NCBI GenBank assembly: GCA_964422725.1
Contig: CAYRCC010000015.1
Location: forward strand, 1 to 48,259
Source: CAKSNH01 sp964422725
GTDB taxonomy: Bacteria; Bacillota; Clostridia; UBA1381
DNA: 48,259 nt
Direction of reading: 5' to 3'
Under the pieces are notes generated by a model that saw only the letters and a list, made by a program, of their open reading frames with translations, was not told the DNA's origin and did no database searches. Shown here one piece after another: positions 39,724-48,242 of the stretch (position 1 is its first letter; every line of letters begins with the position of its first letter). The translations under genes were made by a program, and so were the position numbers.

Positions 39724-41667
39724 ATGAAAATACTTTTTGCCACATCTGAGGCCGCACCTTTTGCAAAAACAGGCGGTTTGGGTGACGTTGCCGGTACTCT
39801 TCCGGCAGAGCTGAATGCACAGGGCGCAGATGTCAGGGTTATTATGCCGCTTTACAACTGTATTCCGCAGGAGTACAAGGATAGAATGACATATATCAAT
39901 CATATATATATTGATATGGCGTGGCGCAAACAATACTGCGGAGTGTTTGAGCTTGAACACAACGGTGCAAAATATTATTTCATCGACAATAAATTCTATT
40001 TCGGCGGCAATCATCCGTACAGCTATATTCACGAGGACATTGAGAAATTTGTGTTTTTCTCAAAAGCAGTTCTTTCAATACTACCTACAATTGATTTCCG
40101 TCCGGACTTGATAAACTGCAACGATTGGCAAACCGGTGCAATACCGGTATTTTTGGATATATTCCAAGATAATCCGTTCTTCAGGGGAATCAAAACCGTT
40201 ATGACCATACATAACCTTAAATTCCAAGGCAGATGGGGACTCAAAGGTGTTCAGGACGTTATGGGTATCAGCGATTACTACTTTACAAACGACAAGCTTG
40301 AATACTACAAAGATGCGAATTTGTTAAAGGGCGGTATTGTGTACTCGGATAAAGTGAGCACCGTAAGCGAAAGCTATGCACACGAAATAACCACACCGGA
40401 ATACGGCGAAGGACTTAACGGTCTGCTCTATGCGCGCCGCAACGACCTTGTCGGTATTGTCAACGGTATTTCGTACAGTGAATACAATCCGGAAACCGAC
40501 TCGATGATTTATGAAAAATACAATAAAGATAACATATTCACAAAGAAGGCCGAGAACAAACGCCGCTTGCAGGAGGAGTTGAATCTTCCTCAGTCACCTG
40601 ACAAATTTATGATTGGTATTGTTTCAAGACTTACCGACCAGAAAGGCTTTGACATTCTCGCACAGGTACTCGAAGAGATTTGTCAGTCCGATATACAAAT
40701 TGTCGTGCTCGGTACGGGCGATGAACATTTTGAAAATATGTTCAGACATTTTGCATGGAAGTATCCGGAGAAGATTTCGGCAAACATATATTTCTCAAAC
40801 GACCTTGCACATAAAATTTACGCCGGCTGTGATGCATTTTTGATGCCGTCAAGATTTGAGCCGTGCGGTCTTAGTCAGCTTATAAGTATGAGATACGGTA
40901 CAATTCCTATTGTCAGAGAAACCGGCGGTTTGAAAGACACCGTAATTCCTTACAACGAATATGACGGAGTCGGAACGGGATTTTCGTTTAAGCAGTATTC
41001 ATCGCAGGATATGCTCCACGTCATCAGATACGCACACAGTATTTACTGTAATACTGACGCTTGGAACGGTATTATCAAAAATGCTTTGGAGGTTGATTAT
41101 TCGTGGAATGTATCTGCCAAAAAGTATATCAAAATGTACCGCGATTTAATCGGTATTCCCGATAATATCGCAAACGACGGGAGCGAAATAGTTGACGAGC
41201 CGACTCCGGAAACGGCGGAACCTCAGGTGCAGTCCGAGAAAAAAACAAGGCGTACGGCAAAATCCAAAGCAGCTGACAAACAGAGTGACGATGCTGAAGA
41301 AAAAGCGGTAAAGAAAACCACAAAGAAAAAGGCTGAAAAAAAAACAGCCGAAAAAACCGCAAAAAAAACCACAAAAAGGACAAAAAAGGTAGCCGATGAA
41401 CCGTTGCTGTCCGCCGAAGAGCCTAAAGCAGATGTTTTAAACGTCGAAACTACGATTGAAGATGCAATAGCTGAGGCAGTAAAAGCCGCGGCTGTTGAAA
41501 CTACTGTTGCGGCTGAAGCGGAAGAAAAAACAGAGGTAAAAGCAGAAAAAGAAAAGAAAACAAAGACAACTAAAAAGTCAGCCGCATCGACAAAGAAAAA
41601 TTCAAAAAAGAAAACCGAAGAAATAAAGACTGAAACAACGCCGGAAGAAAAGACACAAACCAAGTAA
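39724..41667 (+). CDS. glgA: Glycogen synthase with long lysine/alanine-rich C-terminal extension
   Basis: A GT5 enzyme that extends alpha-1,4-glucan from ADP-glucose. The signature KILFATSEAAPFAKTGGLGDVAGTLP opens the protein, and SRLTDQKGFDIL and MPSRFEPCGLSQL follow. The catalytic part ends near residue 478, the normal GlgA length. The last about 168 residues are a low-complexity tail of Lys, Ala, Glu and Thr blocks (KKTTKKKAEKKTAEKTAKK and others), probably disordered and basic, with an acidic/Ala-rich middle. This extension is not usual in the family and parallels the GlgB tail. The gene ends before a strong terminator. Confidence 0.96.
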   Translation: MKILFATSEAAPFAKTGGLGDVAGTLPAELNAQGADVRVIMPLYNCIPQEYKDRMTYINHIYIDMAWRKQYCGVFELEHNGAKYYFIDNKFYFGGNHPYSYIHEDIEKFVFFSKAVLSILPTIDFRPDLINCNDWQTGAIPVFLDIFQDNPFFRGIKTVMTIHNLKFQGRWGLKGVQDVMGISDYYFTNDKLEYYKDANLLKGGIVYSDKVSTVSESYAHEITTPEYGEGLNGLLYARRNDLVGIVNGISYSEYNPETDSMIYEKYNKDNIFTKKAENKRRLQEELNLPQSPDKFMIGIVSRLTDQKGFDILAQVLEEICQSDIQIVVLGTGDEHFENMFRHFAWKYPEKISANIYFSNDLAHKIYAGCDAFLMPSRFEPCGLSQLISMRYGTIPIVRETGGLKDTVIPYNEYDGVGTGFSFKQYSSQDMLHVIRYAHSIYCNTDAWNGIIKNALEVDYSWNVSAKKYIKMYRDLIGIPDNIANDGSEIVDEPTPETAEPQVQSEKKTRRTAKSKAADKQSDDAEEKAVKKTTKKKAEKKTAEKTAKKTTKRTKKVADEPLLSAEEPKADVLNVETTIEDAIAEAVKAAAVETTVAAEAEEKTEVKAEKEKKTKTTKKSAASTKKNSKKKTEEIKTETTPEEKTQTK

Positions 41668-41687
41668 TTAACTTATCAAATACAGTA

Positions 41688-41727
41688 GTCAAGGGCAGAT
41701 TTTATTTCTGCCCTTGACTGTTTTTTA
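41688..41727 (+). terminator. Terminator of glgBCDA operon
   Basis: Perfect twelve-base arms GTCAAGGGCAGA and TCTGCCCTTGAC followed by TGTTTTTT, 21 bases after glgA. The following 140 bases up to the glgP promoter show nothing else I can support. Confidence 0.95.
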
Positions 41728-41866
41728 CAGCAAATACCGAACGGGCGGTATTTCTGCGGTGAAATTATGCACCGTTTCAGCGGCAGATTCTTTGCACTGC
41801 GTACAATTTTCGGGCATTTTAAAAAGACAAAAGCTCAAAAATATACAAAAAAATAAAAAAGCAAAT

Positions 41867-41892
41867 AAAATTGTTGTAAATATAACAATTTT
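41867..41892 (+). promoter_or_regulatory. Inverted-repeat operator candidate at glgP promoter
   Basis: Nine-base arms AAAATTGTT and AACAATTTT, eight bases apart, cover the -35 box and spacer of the glgP promoter. A repressor bound here would block RNA polymerase. The regulator is unknown. Confidence 0.55.
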
Positions 41893-41902
41893 GTGATATA
41901 TT
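41874..41902 (+). promoter_or_regulatory. glgP promoter
   Basis: TTGTAA (41874-41879), 17 bases, TATATT (41897-41902). It gives a leader of about 95 bases before glgP. Confidence 0.7.
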
Positions 41903-42003
41903 ATTATAAGCACGAATATTATCAGCAAAAGCTGTTTATATATCCTTTAGAAATACTTAGTATTTTCATATCATTACAGTAAATGAAAGAGGTAGTCAGA
42001 ATT

Positions 42004-44466
42004 ATGAAATTGGTAGAAATGAAATTGACCGAAAGCGAAAAACGCTTACAGGAAGAAATTATCGGAAAATTGAACCGATATTTCGGTAAATCGCTGGAGG
42101 AAGCTACTCCGGCAATGCTCTACACCGCTTGCGCATTGAAAGTGCGCGACAGCATTATGGAGCGTTGGGCAGTTTCGCATAAGGTTGTAAAAAATCAGGG
42201 TTCAAAGAAACTTTACTATTTATCATTTGAGTTTCTGATGGGACGTTCTCTCGCAACTAACGTACTTAACTTGATGAAAACCGAAGAATACAGCAATGTA
42301 TTGAAATCTCTCGGTGCCGATATGTGCAATATCGTTGAAGAAGAAAGCGATGCAGCTCTCGGTAACGGCGGTCTTGGCAGACTTGCCGCTTGTTTCCTTG
42401 ACTCGCTTACAACTCTCGACTTACCGTCATACGGCTCTACAATACGTTATGAGTACGGCTTGTTTAAACAAAAAATCGTCGACGGACATCAGGTTGAAAT
42501 GCCTGACCCGTGGCTCGATAACGGCACTAATGTATGGGAAGTTCCGCGTATCGAAGAAACCGTCGAAGTTAAATTCGGCGGCAGTGTGCACTTTGATTGG
42601 GAGGGCGACAGACTTATTGCCAAATACGAAAATTCACACACAATACTCGCTGTACCTTATGATGTGCCTTTGTGCGGTTACGATTCAAAAATCGTAAACA
42701 AACTGCGCCTGTGGAGTGCCAAATCACCTGAGTATATGGATATGCAGGCTTTCAACAGCGGTAACTATATCCGTGCCGTCGAGGAAAGACAGCTCGCCGA
42801 GGTTATTTCAAAGGTGCTCTACCCTGACGATACTCACGTACAGGGTAAAGAATTGCGTATGAAACAGCAGTATTTCCTTGTTTCGGCTACCGTTCAATGG
42901 ATTTTGAAGGACTTTGAGGCAAGATACGGCGCTAATTGGAATATGCTTCCTAAGAAAGTTGTAATACACATAAACGATACACACCCGACAATGGCTATCC
43001 CTGAGATGATGCGTATTCTTATGGACGACAAAGGTCTTGGTTGGGACGAGGCGTGGGATATCGTGACAAAGGTGTTCGCGTATACTAACCACACGGTTAT
43101 GAGCGAGGCTCTCGAAACGTGGTCAACAGGTATGATGAACAGAGTATTGCCTCGTATAAATATGATTATTGAGGAAATGAACAGACGGCTTATGATAAAG
43201 CTGGACGAAATATATCCTAACGACCCTAAGAAATTGGAGTATATGGCTATCGTTGCAAATGGCAGAATAAGAATGGCAAACATCTGTCTTGCTACTTGCT
43301 TTGCTGTCAACGGCGTATCCAAACTGCACACCAAAATTTTGGTTGAGGATATTTTCAGAGATTACTACAGAATCAATCCGGATAGTTTCCACGCTATTAC
43401 AAACGGTATCACGTTCAGACGTTGGATTATGAGTGCAAACCCTAAGCTGACGGATTTGATTACAAAAACTATAGGCAAAGGCTGGCTGAAAAATGCCGAG
43501 GAGCTCAAAAAACTTATTCCTTATGCCAAGGACAAGAAATTCCAGGATAAGTTTGCCAAGATTAAACACGAAAACAAGGTTGCGCTTGCTAAATATGTAA
43601 AGGAGCATAACGGTATAGATATTGACCCTAATTCAATTTACGATATGCAGTGTAAGCGTTTGCACGAATATAAGCGTCAGCTTTTAAACATATTGCAGGT
43701 AATGGCGCAGTATAACCTGTTGCTTGAAAATCCGCAAATGCCGTTTACACCAATCACGTATTTCTTTGCGGCGAAGGCAGCACCTGGATATGCAAGAGCA
43801 AAGCTTATCATTAAGCTCATTAATACGGTTGCCGACGTTATTAATAACGACGAGCGTATCGGCGGCAAAATCAAGGTTGTATTTGTGGAAAATTACGGCG
43901 TATCAATCGCTGAAAAGCTGGTTGCCGCGGCAGATGTTTCGGAACAGATTTCAACAGCCGGCAAAGAAGCATCGGGTACCGGCAATATGAAATTTATGCT
44001 TAACGGTGCGGTTACAATCGGTACGCTTGACGGCGCAAACGTTGAAATGCTTGAGCAAGTCGGCGAGGACTATATTTATATATTCGGTCTTAAAGCGAGT
44101 GAAGTTGCCGCTAAATCGTGTGTCAACGGCAGTGAAGAGGTAATGAGAATTTACAATTCCGACCATTCACTCAGACAGGTATTGAGTCAGCTTATCGACG
44201 GTGAGCTTGACCGCAGTAACCCAAATCAGTTTAAAGACCTTTACAATACACTTTTGTTCGGTGATTACGGTTATCCTGACACATATATGGTTATCCGCGA
44301 TTTTGATGCTTACGCAAAAGCACACGAAAAAGTCAGCCGCGATTATCAGAACAAGGATTTGTGGTGGGAAAAAGCTATTATGAACACAGCTTGTGCCGGT
44401 TTCTTCTCAAGTGACAGAACAATTGAGGAGTACAACGAAAAGGTTTGGAAACTCACCAAAATCTGA
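42004..44466 (+). CDS. glgP: Glycogen/starch phosphorylase
   Basis: An 820-residue GT35 enzyme that releases glucose 1-phosphate from glycogen ends. The PLP lysine is K663 in KEASGTGNMKFMLNGA. EEESDAALGNGGLGRLAACFLDS, HINDTHPTMAIPE and KRLHEYKRQLLN are family motifs, and the length is normal. The start at 42004 is chosen because GAGG lies 11 bases upstream, while the ATG at 41983 has no site. It has its own promoter with a dyad, allowing breakdown to be regulated apart from synthesis. Confidence 0.97.
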   Translation: MKLVEMKLTESEKRLQEEIIGKLNRYFGKSLEEATPAMLYTACALKVRDSIMERWAVSHKVVKNQGSKKLYYLSFEFLMGRSLATNVLNLMKTEEYSNVLKSLGADMCNIVEEESDAALGNGGLGRLAACFLDSLTTLDLPSYGSTIRYEYGLFKQKIVDGHQVEMPDPWLDNGTNVWEVPRIEETVEVKFGGSVHFDWEGDRLIAKYENSHTILAVPYDVPLCGYDSKIVNKLRLWSAKSPEYMDMQAFNSGNYIRAVEERQLAEVISKVLYPDDTHVQGKELRMKQQYFLVSATVQWILKDFEARYGANWNMLPKKVVIHINDTHPTMAIPEMMRILMDDKGLGWDEAWDIVTKVFAYTNHTVMSEALETWSTGMMNRVLPRINMIIEEMNRRLMIKLDEIYPNDPKKLEYMAIVANGRIRMANICLATCFAVNGVSKLHTKILVEDIFRDYYRINPDSFHAITNGITFRRWIMSANPKLTDLITKTIGKGWLKNAEELKKLIPYAKDKKFQDKFAKIKHENKVALAKYVKEHNGIDIDPNSIYDMQCKRLHEYKRQLLNILQVMAQYNLLLENPQMPFTPITYFFAAKAAPGYARAKLIIKLINTVADVINNDERIGGKIKVVFVENYGVSIAEKLVAAADVSEQISTAGKEASGTGNMKFMLNGAVTIGTLDGANVEMLEQVGEDYIYIFGLKASEVAAKSCVNGSEEVMRIYNSDHSLRQVLSQLIDGELDRSNPNQFKDLYNTLLFGDYGYPDTYMVIRDFDAYAKAHEKVSRDYQNKDLWWEKAIMNTACAGFFSSDRTIEEYNEKVWKLTKI

Positions 44467-44488
44467 TTTAGTATTTAATTTAAAGAAC

Positions 44489-44527
44489 AGTAGACAAACT
44501 CAAAATGGGTTTGTCTACTCTATTTTA
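44489..44527 (+). terminator. Terminator after glgP
   Basis: Perfect arms AGTAGACAAAC and GTTTGTCTACT followed by CTATTTT. Some read-through into the GH13 gene is likely because no separate promoter is evident in the 40 bases that follow. Confidence 0.88.
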
Positions 44528-44567
44528 GGGCGCTTGATAACAGAAATCCAAAAAGGAGCACGTAACA

Positions 44568-46487
44568 ATGAAGCTGGAACATAATTCAAGAAATTCTATG
44601 TATCGCAAACCGTTCGGTGCAGTGCCGACAGGACAAATCGTTACTGTCAGATTTGCCGTTGCCGAGGCGGGTATTCCCGAGGCGGTAAAGTTGGTCACAA
44701 TACGAAACGGACGTGAAAAGGAAACCGAAATGTACTTTATAGACTGCATATGTCATTGCAGTATATACGAGGCAAAAATTGATGTCGGCAGTAAATCCGG
44801 ACTTATCTGGTATTACTTCAAAATATCCGCCGGTCACGAAACGGTATATTACGGCAACAACTATATGAATATGGGCGGACTTGGCGATGTATACAACGAC
44901 AGACCGGCACATTCGTATCAAATTACTGTTTATGATAAAGACTATAAAACTCCCGATTGGTTTAAGGATTCTGTTGCATACCAAATATTCGTGGACAGGT
45001 TTTACAACCCAACCGGCACTATAGAAACCGACCGCAAGGATATTATTAAGCATAAATGGACTGACACCCCGTATTACAAAGCCGAACAGTTCGGCGGCGA
45101 ATATCTTTCCAACGATTTTTACGGCGGTAATTTGGAGGGGATAATCCAAAAACTGCCGTATTTGAAAGAGCTTGGAATTGGAGTTATATATCTTAATCCT
45201 ATTTTCAAGGCGTATTCAAACCACAAATACGATACGGGTGACTACAAAACCATCGACCCGATGTTCGGCGATGAGGATACATTTAAGAAACTATGCTCCG
45301 AGGCTGACAGACTAGGTATACGCATTATTCTGGACGGCGTATTCAATCATACGGGCAGTGACAGCAAGTATTTCAATAAAAACGGAAACTATGACAGTAT
45401 CGGGGCGTATCAGTCGAAAAAGTCCGAGTATTATTCGTGGTTTAAATTTATTGATTATCCCAATGTATACGAATCGTGGTGGGGAATGCAGACACTTCCG
45501 CAAGTAGATGAAAACTCCGAAAGCTACAGAAACTATATTCTGCACGATACCGATTCTGTAGTAAAACGCTGGCTGAAACTGGGCGCAAGCGGTTGGCGGC
45601 TCGATGTTGTTGACGAGTTGCCCGGATTTTTCGTAAAGGAACTGCGTGAAGAGGTAAAAAAACAAAAGCGTGAGGCTGTAATAATCGGCGAAGTCTGGGA
45701 AGATGCCTCAAACAAAATCAGTTACGGCGAACAGCGCGAGTATTTTCAAGGTAAGGAGCTTGACTCGGTAATGAATTACCCGTTCAGAAATATGCTCCTT
45801 GATTTTGCACTCGGCAGAATTGATGCGCAGATGTTTGACGACCGACTTATGAATCTAATGGAAAACTACCCTCCGCAAGCATTCTATTCACTGCTCAATT
45901 TCCTTTCATCGCACGACGTGGAGAGAATATTAACTATGCTTGCCAACGTACCAGACAGACACTCGGTAAACAAAGATATGCAGGCGGCGTTCAAGCTCGA
46001 CAAACGAACCTATGCGGCGGCAAAAGCAAGACTCGGGGTAGTTGTAGCTATGCAGATGCTCTTGCCGGGTGTGCCATGCGTATATTACGGTGATGAAGCC
46101 GGTATGGAAGGTTACGGCGACCCGTTCTGCCGTATGACGTACCCATGGGGACGTGAAAACCAAGAGATTATGAGTATATACAAAAAATATATCGCACTCA
46201 GAAACAGCAATAAACTGTATCGAAGCGGAAGTATGGAAACTGTTTACAAGATAGGACGAGTGTACGGGTTTATGCGTTCAAGCGGCAATAACAGACGTAT
46301 TGTAGTTGCCGATATGGCAGACTATGAGGAAATCATACGAATGGATCTTGCGAGATATTCAATCTGCACGCTGATTGACGAAAACGGAAACGAATACCGC
46401 GGCAACGACGGGATTTTCTATATTCACACAAAGCCTTACACCGTAACAATATTTGACGTTAAATACAACGAGGTGGAAAATGCTTAA
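44568..46487 (+). CDS. GH13 alpha-glucanase (neopullulanase/cyclomaltodextrinase-like)
   Basis: A 639-residue cytoplasmic GH13 enzyme with no signal peptide. An N-terminal CBM34-like module (about 1-120) precedes the barrel, which begins WFKDSVAYQIFVDRFYNP. Catalytic motifs are GWRLDVVDE (nucleophile), IIGEVWED (acid/base) and FLSSHDVERI. IILDGVFNHTG is conserved region I. The GGNLEGIIQKLPYLKELG segment and CBM34 fit the neopullulanase/maltogenic group. Next to glgP it probably hydrolyses alpha-glucan or limit dextrins during glycogen mobilisation. Bond specificity is not readable. Confidence 0.88.
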   Translation: MKLEHNSRNSMYRKPFGAVPTGQIVTVRFAVAEAGIPEAVKLVTIRNGREKETEMYFIDCICHCSIYEAKIDVGSKSGLIWYYFKISAGHETVYYGNNYMNMGGLGDVYNDRPAHSYQITVYDKDYKTPDWFKDSVAYQIFVDRFYNPTGTIETDRKDIIKHKWTDTPYYKAEQFGGEYLSNDFYGGNLEGIIQKLPYLKELGIGVIYLNPIFKAYSNHKYDTGDYKTIDPMFGDEDTFKKLCSEADRLGIRIILDGVFNHTGSDSKYFNKNGNYDSIGAYQSKKSEYYSWFKFIDYPNVYESWWGMQTLPQVDENSESYRNYILHDTDSVVKRWLKLGASGWRLDVVDELPGFFVKELREEVKKQKREAVIIGEVWEDASNKISYGEQREYFQGKELDSVMNYPFRNMLLDFALGRIDAQMFDDRLMNLMENYPPQAFYSLLNFLSSHDVERILTMLANVPDRHSVNKDMQAAFKLDKRTYAAAKARLGVVVAMQMLLPGVPCVYYGDEAGMEGYGDPFCRMTYPWGRENQEIMSIYKKYIALRNSNKLYRSGSMETVYKIGRVYGFMRSSGNNRRIVVADMADYEEIIRMDLARYSICTLIDENGNEYRGNDGIFYIHTKPYTVTIFDVKYNEVENA

Positions 46488-46791
46488 AAGGTACTCCTAT
46501 TTAATAGCTTGTCCGGCGGCGGTGTTTGTGATTCAGAATTTGACTATGCTGTGTGCCGACAAGCTCCCGCTGCTGGTTATGCCGATACTTATGATAGCGT
46601 ATCCCTTTTTATGTGTCGGATACGGATTTTGGGGGTATAATTGGGTAAAGTATTGGTCTTGCGCGGTAGTTTTTGTGTCATTTTTGGTGTTTTGCTTTCA
46701 GTCGGTAAGTGTATCGAGTATTATTTGGTGCGGCTATTATACGTTCATGTGTTTAGTAGGTATTTGGGTAAAGAAAAAATTATCAAAGTAA
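46480..46791 (+). CDS. Small integral membrane protein
   Basis: A 103-residue protein of about four hydrophobic segments (YLIACPAAVFVIQNLTML, LLVMPILMIAYPFLCVGYGF, CAVVFVSFLVFCFQSVSV, IIWCGYYTFMCLVGIWV), ending KKKLSK. The ATG at 46480 overlaps the end of the GH13 gene by eight bases and has GAGGTGG upstream, so it is translationally coupled. No family is recognised. A link with glucan use is suggested only by the overlap. Confidence 0.72.
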   Translation: MLKRYSYLIACPAAVFVIQNLTMLCADKLPLLVMPILMIAYPFLCVGYGFWGYNWVKYWSCAVVFVSFLVFCFQSVSVSSIIWCGYYTFMCLVGIWVKKKLSK

Positions 46792-46888
46792 TTGTCGAAT
46801 ACAATAATCAAAAGTTTCGGATTCTGCAAAGCAAAATCTAATAATCGGAACTTTTAGCAAAATTCAAAAAAGATAGAAATCACTTTAT

Positions 46889-46923
46889 AAAAGGCTTGCC
46901 GACAAAATGCCGACAAGCCTTTT
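46889..46923. terminator. Bidirectional terminator
   Basis: Ten-base arms AAAAGGCTTG and CAAGCCTTTT with a 15-base loop and T-runs on both strands. It lies between the convergent membrane-protein and L,D-transpeptidase genes. A weaker dyad (AAAAGTT...AACTTTT) lies upstream near 46810-46856. Confidence 0.85.
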
Positions 46924-46929
46924 AACAGC

Positions 46930-48036
46930 CTATTCCGTAATAACAATTTTAGTGTTCAGCGGTATGTAATAAGTAAGCCAGTTTATGTCGTCAGGAAGAA
47001 GTCTGATACAACCGTGAGATATTCTCTCCCCTACCCTGCCGTCGTAAAAAGTACCGTCATATTTCATAAGCACACTATGCAATGCGTAACCACGATAAAA
47101 GCGCATTATCGGTGCTACATAATAATTATTATATTTCCACCCCTTTTCAAGCGAGAAATACTTATATTCACCCTTTACAGTCGGTGTTCTTTCAGCACCA
47201 ACCGAACACTTTATCGAATTAATTATTTCCCACCGCTCACTGTCCTTGAGAAACACATTCACCTCAAAGTCTTTCAGAGATACCCATATCAGATAATCCG
47301 TATCACTTTGATAACCCGAATTATTTACAAAGCTTTCCTTATCTCTGTTTGCCTTTGAAACAATCCCGATATTAAAACCGTTCCAAACAGGATTTACATC
47401 AAGTGAATAACCGAATATATCAGTAATAAATCTCAGCGGTATATACGCTGTGCCGTCAATATTCACAGGAGAATAATCCATCCAACCCTGCACGCCGTCC
47501 ACTATCGTGTCGTGACTGTTCATATTCAACGCCCACGTATGTTCAGGTGTAGTAACATAAATCTGCTGATACTCAGAATGATAATATACCGCTCCGTCGT
47601 CCAGTGCCAGTATCTGTTTTAAGTCGTCAACCGCCAGCATTGTAAAATTATTTACAATCAACGGCCTATGCTTAAGAACTACCGCATTATTATTCAGCGT
47701 AACATTAATCTCGCTGTCATAAATCAAATACGGCTGTGTCGGTGTCGGTGCAACCGTCGGTGTTGCTGTAACTTCCGGTGTCGTTGTAACCTCCGGTGTT
47801 GCTGTGACTTCCGGCGTTGGTGTAACCTCCGGTGTCGCTGTAACTTCCGGTGTCGCTGTAACCTCCGGTGTTGCTGTAACCTCCGGTGTTGCTGTAACCT
47901 CCGGTGTTGGTGTAACTTCGACTACAGATGTAGTTTCCTGTGCATCGGTCTCAGTATTTGCAACACTCTCTGCCGATACCGCAAACGATGATGCAGTTAC
48001 CATCACCGCAATTGCAAACATTAGCAATTTCTTCAT
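46930..48036 (-). CDS. Secreted L,D-transpeptidase (YkuD) with TPEVTA-repeat linker
   Basis: A 368-residue exported enzyme that would cross-link peptidoglycan (3-3 links) or attach proteins. The signal peptide MKKLLMFAIAVMVTASSFAVSA is followed by a linker of eight TPEVTA-like units (about residues 44-95). A domain resembling the copper-amine-oxidase N-terminal fold (about 105-205, with VDDLKQIL, VNIDGTAYIPLRFITDIFGYSLD) follows, then YkuD, with the catalytic cysteine at about 343 in SHGCIRL and an upstream ALHS histidine. The ATG at 48036 has GGGGG close upstream. The repeat linker probably spans the cell wall. Its promoter is at 48150-48178. Confidence 0.9.
   Translation of the reverse strand: MKKLLMFAIAVMVTASSFAVSAESVANTETDAQETTSVVEVTPTPEVTATPEVTATPEVTATPEVTATPEVTPTPEVTATPEVTTTPEVTATPTVAPTPTQPYLIYDSEINVTLNNNAVVLKHRPLIVNNFTMLAVDDLKQILALDDGAVYYHSEYQQIYVTTPEHTWALNMNSHDTIVDGVQGWMDYSPVNIDGTAYIPLRFITDIFGYSLDVNPVWNGFNIGIVSKANRDKESFVNNSGYQSDTDYLIWVSLKDFEVNVFLKDSERWEIINSIKCSVGAERTPTVKGEYKYFSLEKGWKYNNYYVAPIMRFYRGYALHSVLMKYDGTFYDGRVGERISHGCIRLLPDDINWLTYYIPLNTKIVITE
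47762..47905 (-). repeat. Eight 18-bp tandem repeats in the L,D-transpeptidase gene
   Basis: Eight in-frame 18-base units (consensus on the plus strand GTTGCTGTAACCTCCGGT) encode TPEVTA with variants TPEVTP and TPEVTT. Two adjacent units (47870-47905) are identical. Change of copy number would keep the frame and alter linker length. Confidence 0.93.
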
Positions 48037-48086
48037 AATAACCCCCAAAAAAAATCAAATTGCTGACATCGGAAAATCCGTTAAAA

Positions 48087-48100
48087 CCGTTTGCAAACGG
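48087..48100. promoter_or_regulatory. 14-bp perfect palindrome in the L,D-transpeptidase leader
   Basis: CCGTTTGCAAACGG lies between the promoter and the gene. It resembles operators of LacI-type repressors in form and could also form a small RNA stem. No regulator is identified. Confidence 0.4.
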
Positions 48101-48149
48101 CTTAATCCCCAAATTTTATAAGATATTTTCCGTCAGTCAACGTTTATTA

Positions 48150-48178
48150 ATTATAGCATATTATATTGTAAATTGCAA
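48150..48178 (-). promoter_or_regulatory. L,D-transpeptidase promoter
   Basis: TTGCAA (48173-48178) and TATAAT (48150-48155) are spaced by 17 bases on the minus strand. The leader is about 105 bases. The -35 box lies inside the first upstream direct repeat. Confidence 0.75.
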
Positions 48179-48242
48179 TACAAAATATCCACAAATATCA
48201 AGCGTATAAATTGCAATATAAAATGTCCACAAATATTAAGCG
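48168..48242. repeat. Two imperfect direct repeats of about 38 bp upstream of the L,D-transpeptidase promoter
   Basis: 48168-48204 and 48204-48242 share AAATTGCAATA, AAAAT.TCCACAAATAT and AAGCG with a few differences. The first copy contains the -35 box. More copies could lie beyond the window edge. They may be binding sites for a regulator or a degenerate duplication. Confidence 0.75.

Noticed and set aside
41223..41663. Minus-strand ORF rich in Phe, Ser and Val opposite the glgA tail
   Set aside because: Antisense reading of Lys/Ala/Glu codons; no ribosome binding site or promoter.
47668..47991. Plus-strand ORF with CRCNFRC-like cysteine repeats
   Set aside because: It is the antisense of the TPEVTA repeat of the L,D-transpeptidase; the cysteine pattern comes from the repeat.
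48168..48242. Replication-origin iterons
   Set aside because: Only two imperfect copies and no replication initiator gene in view.
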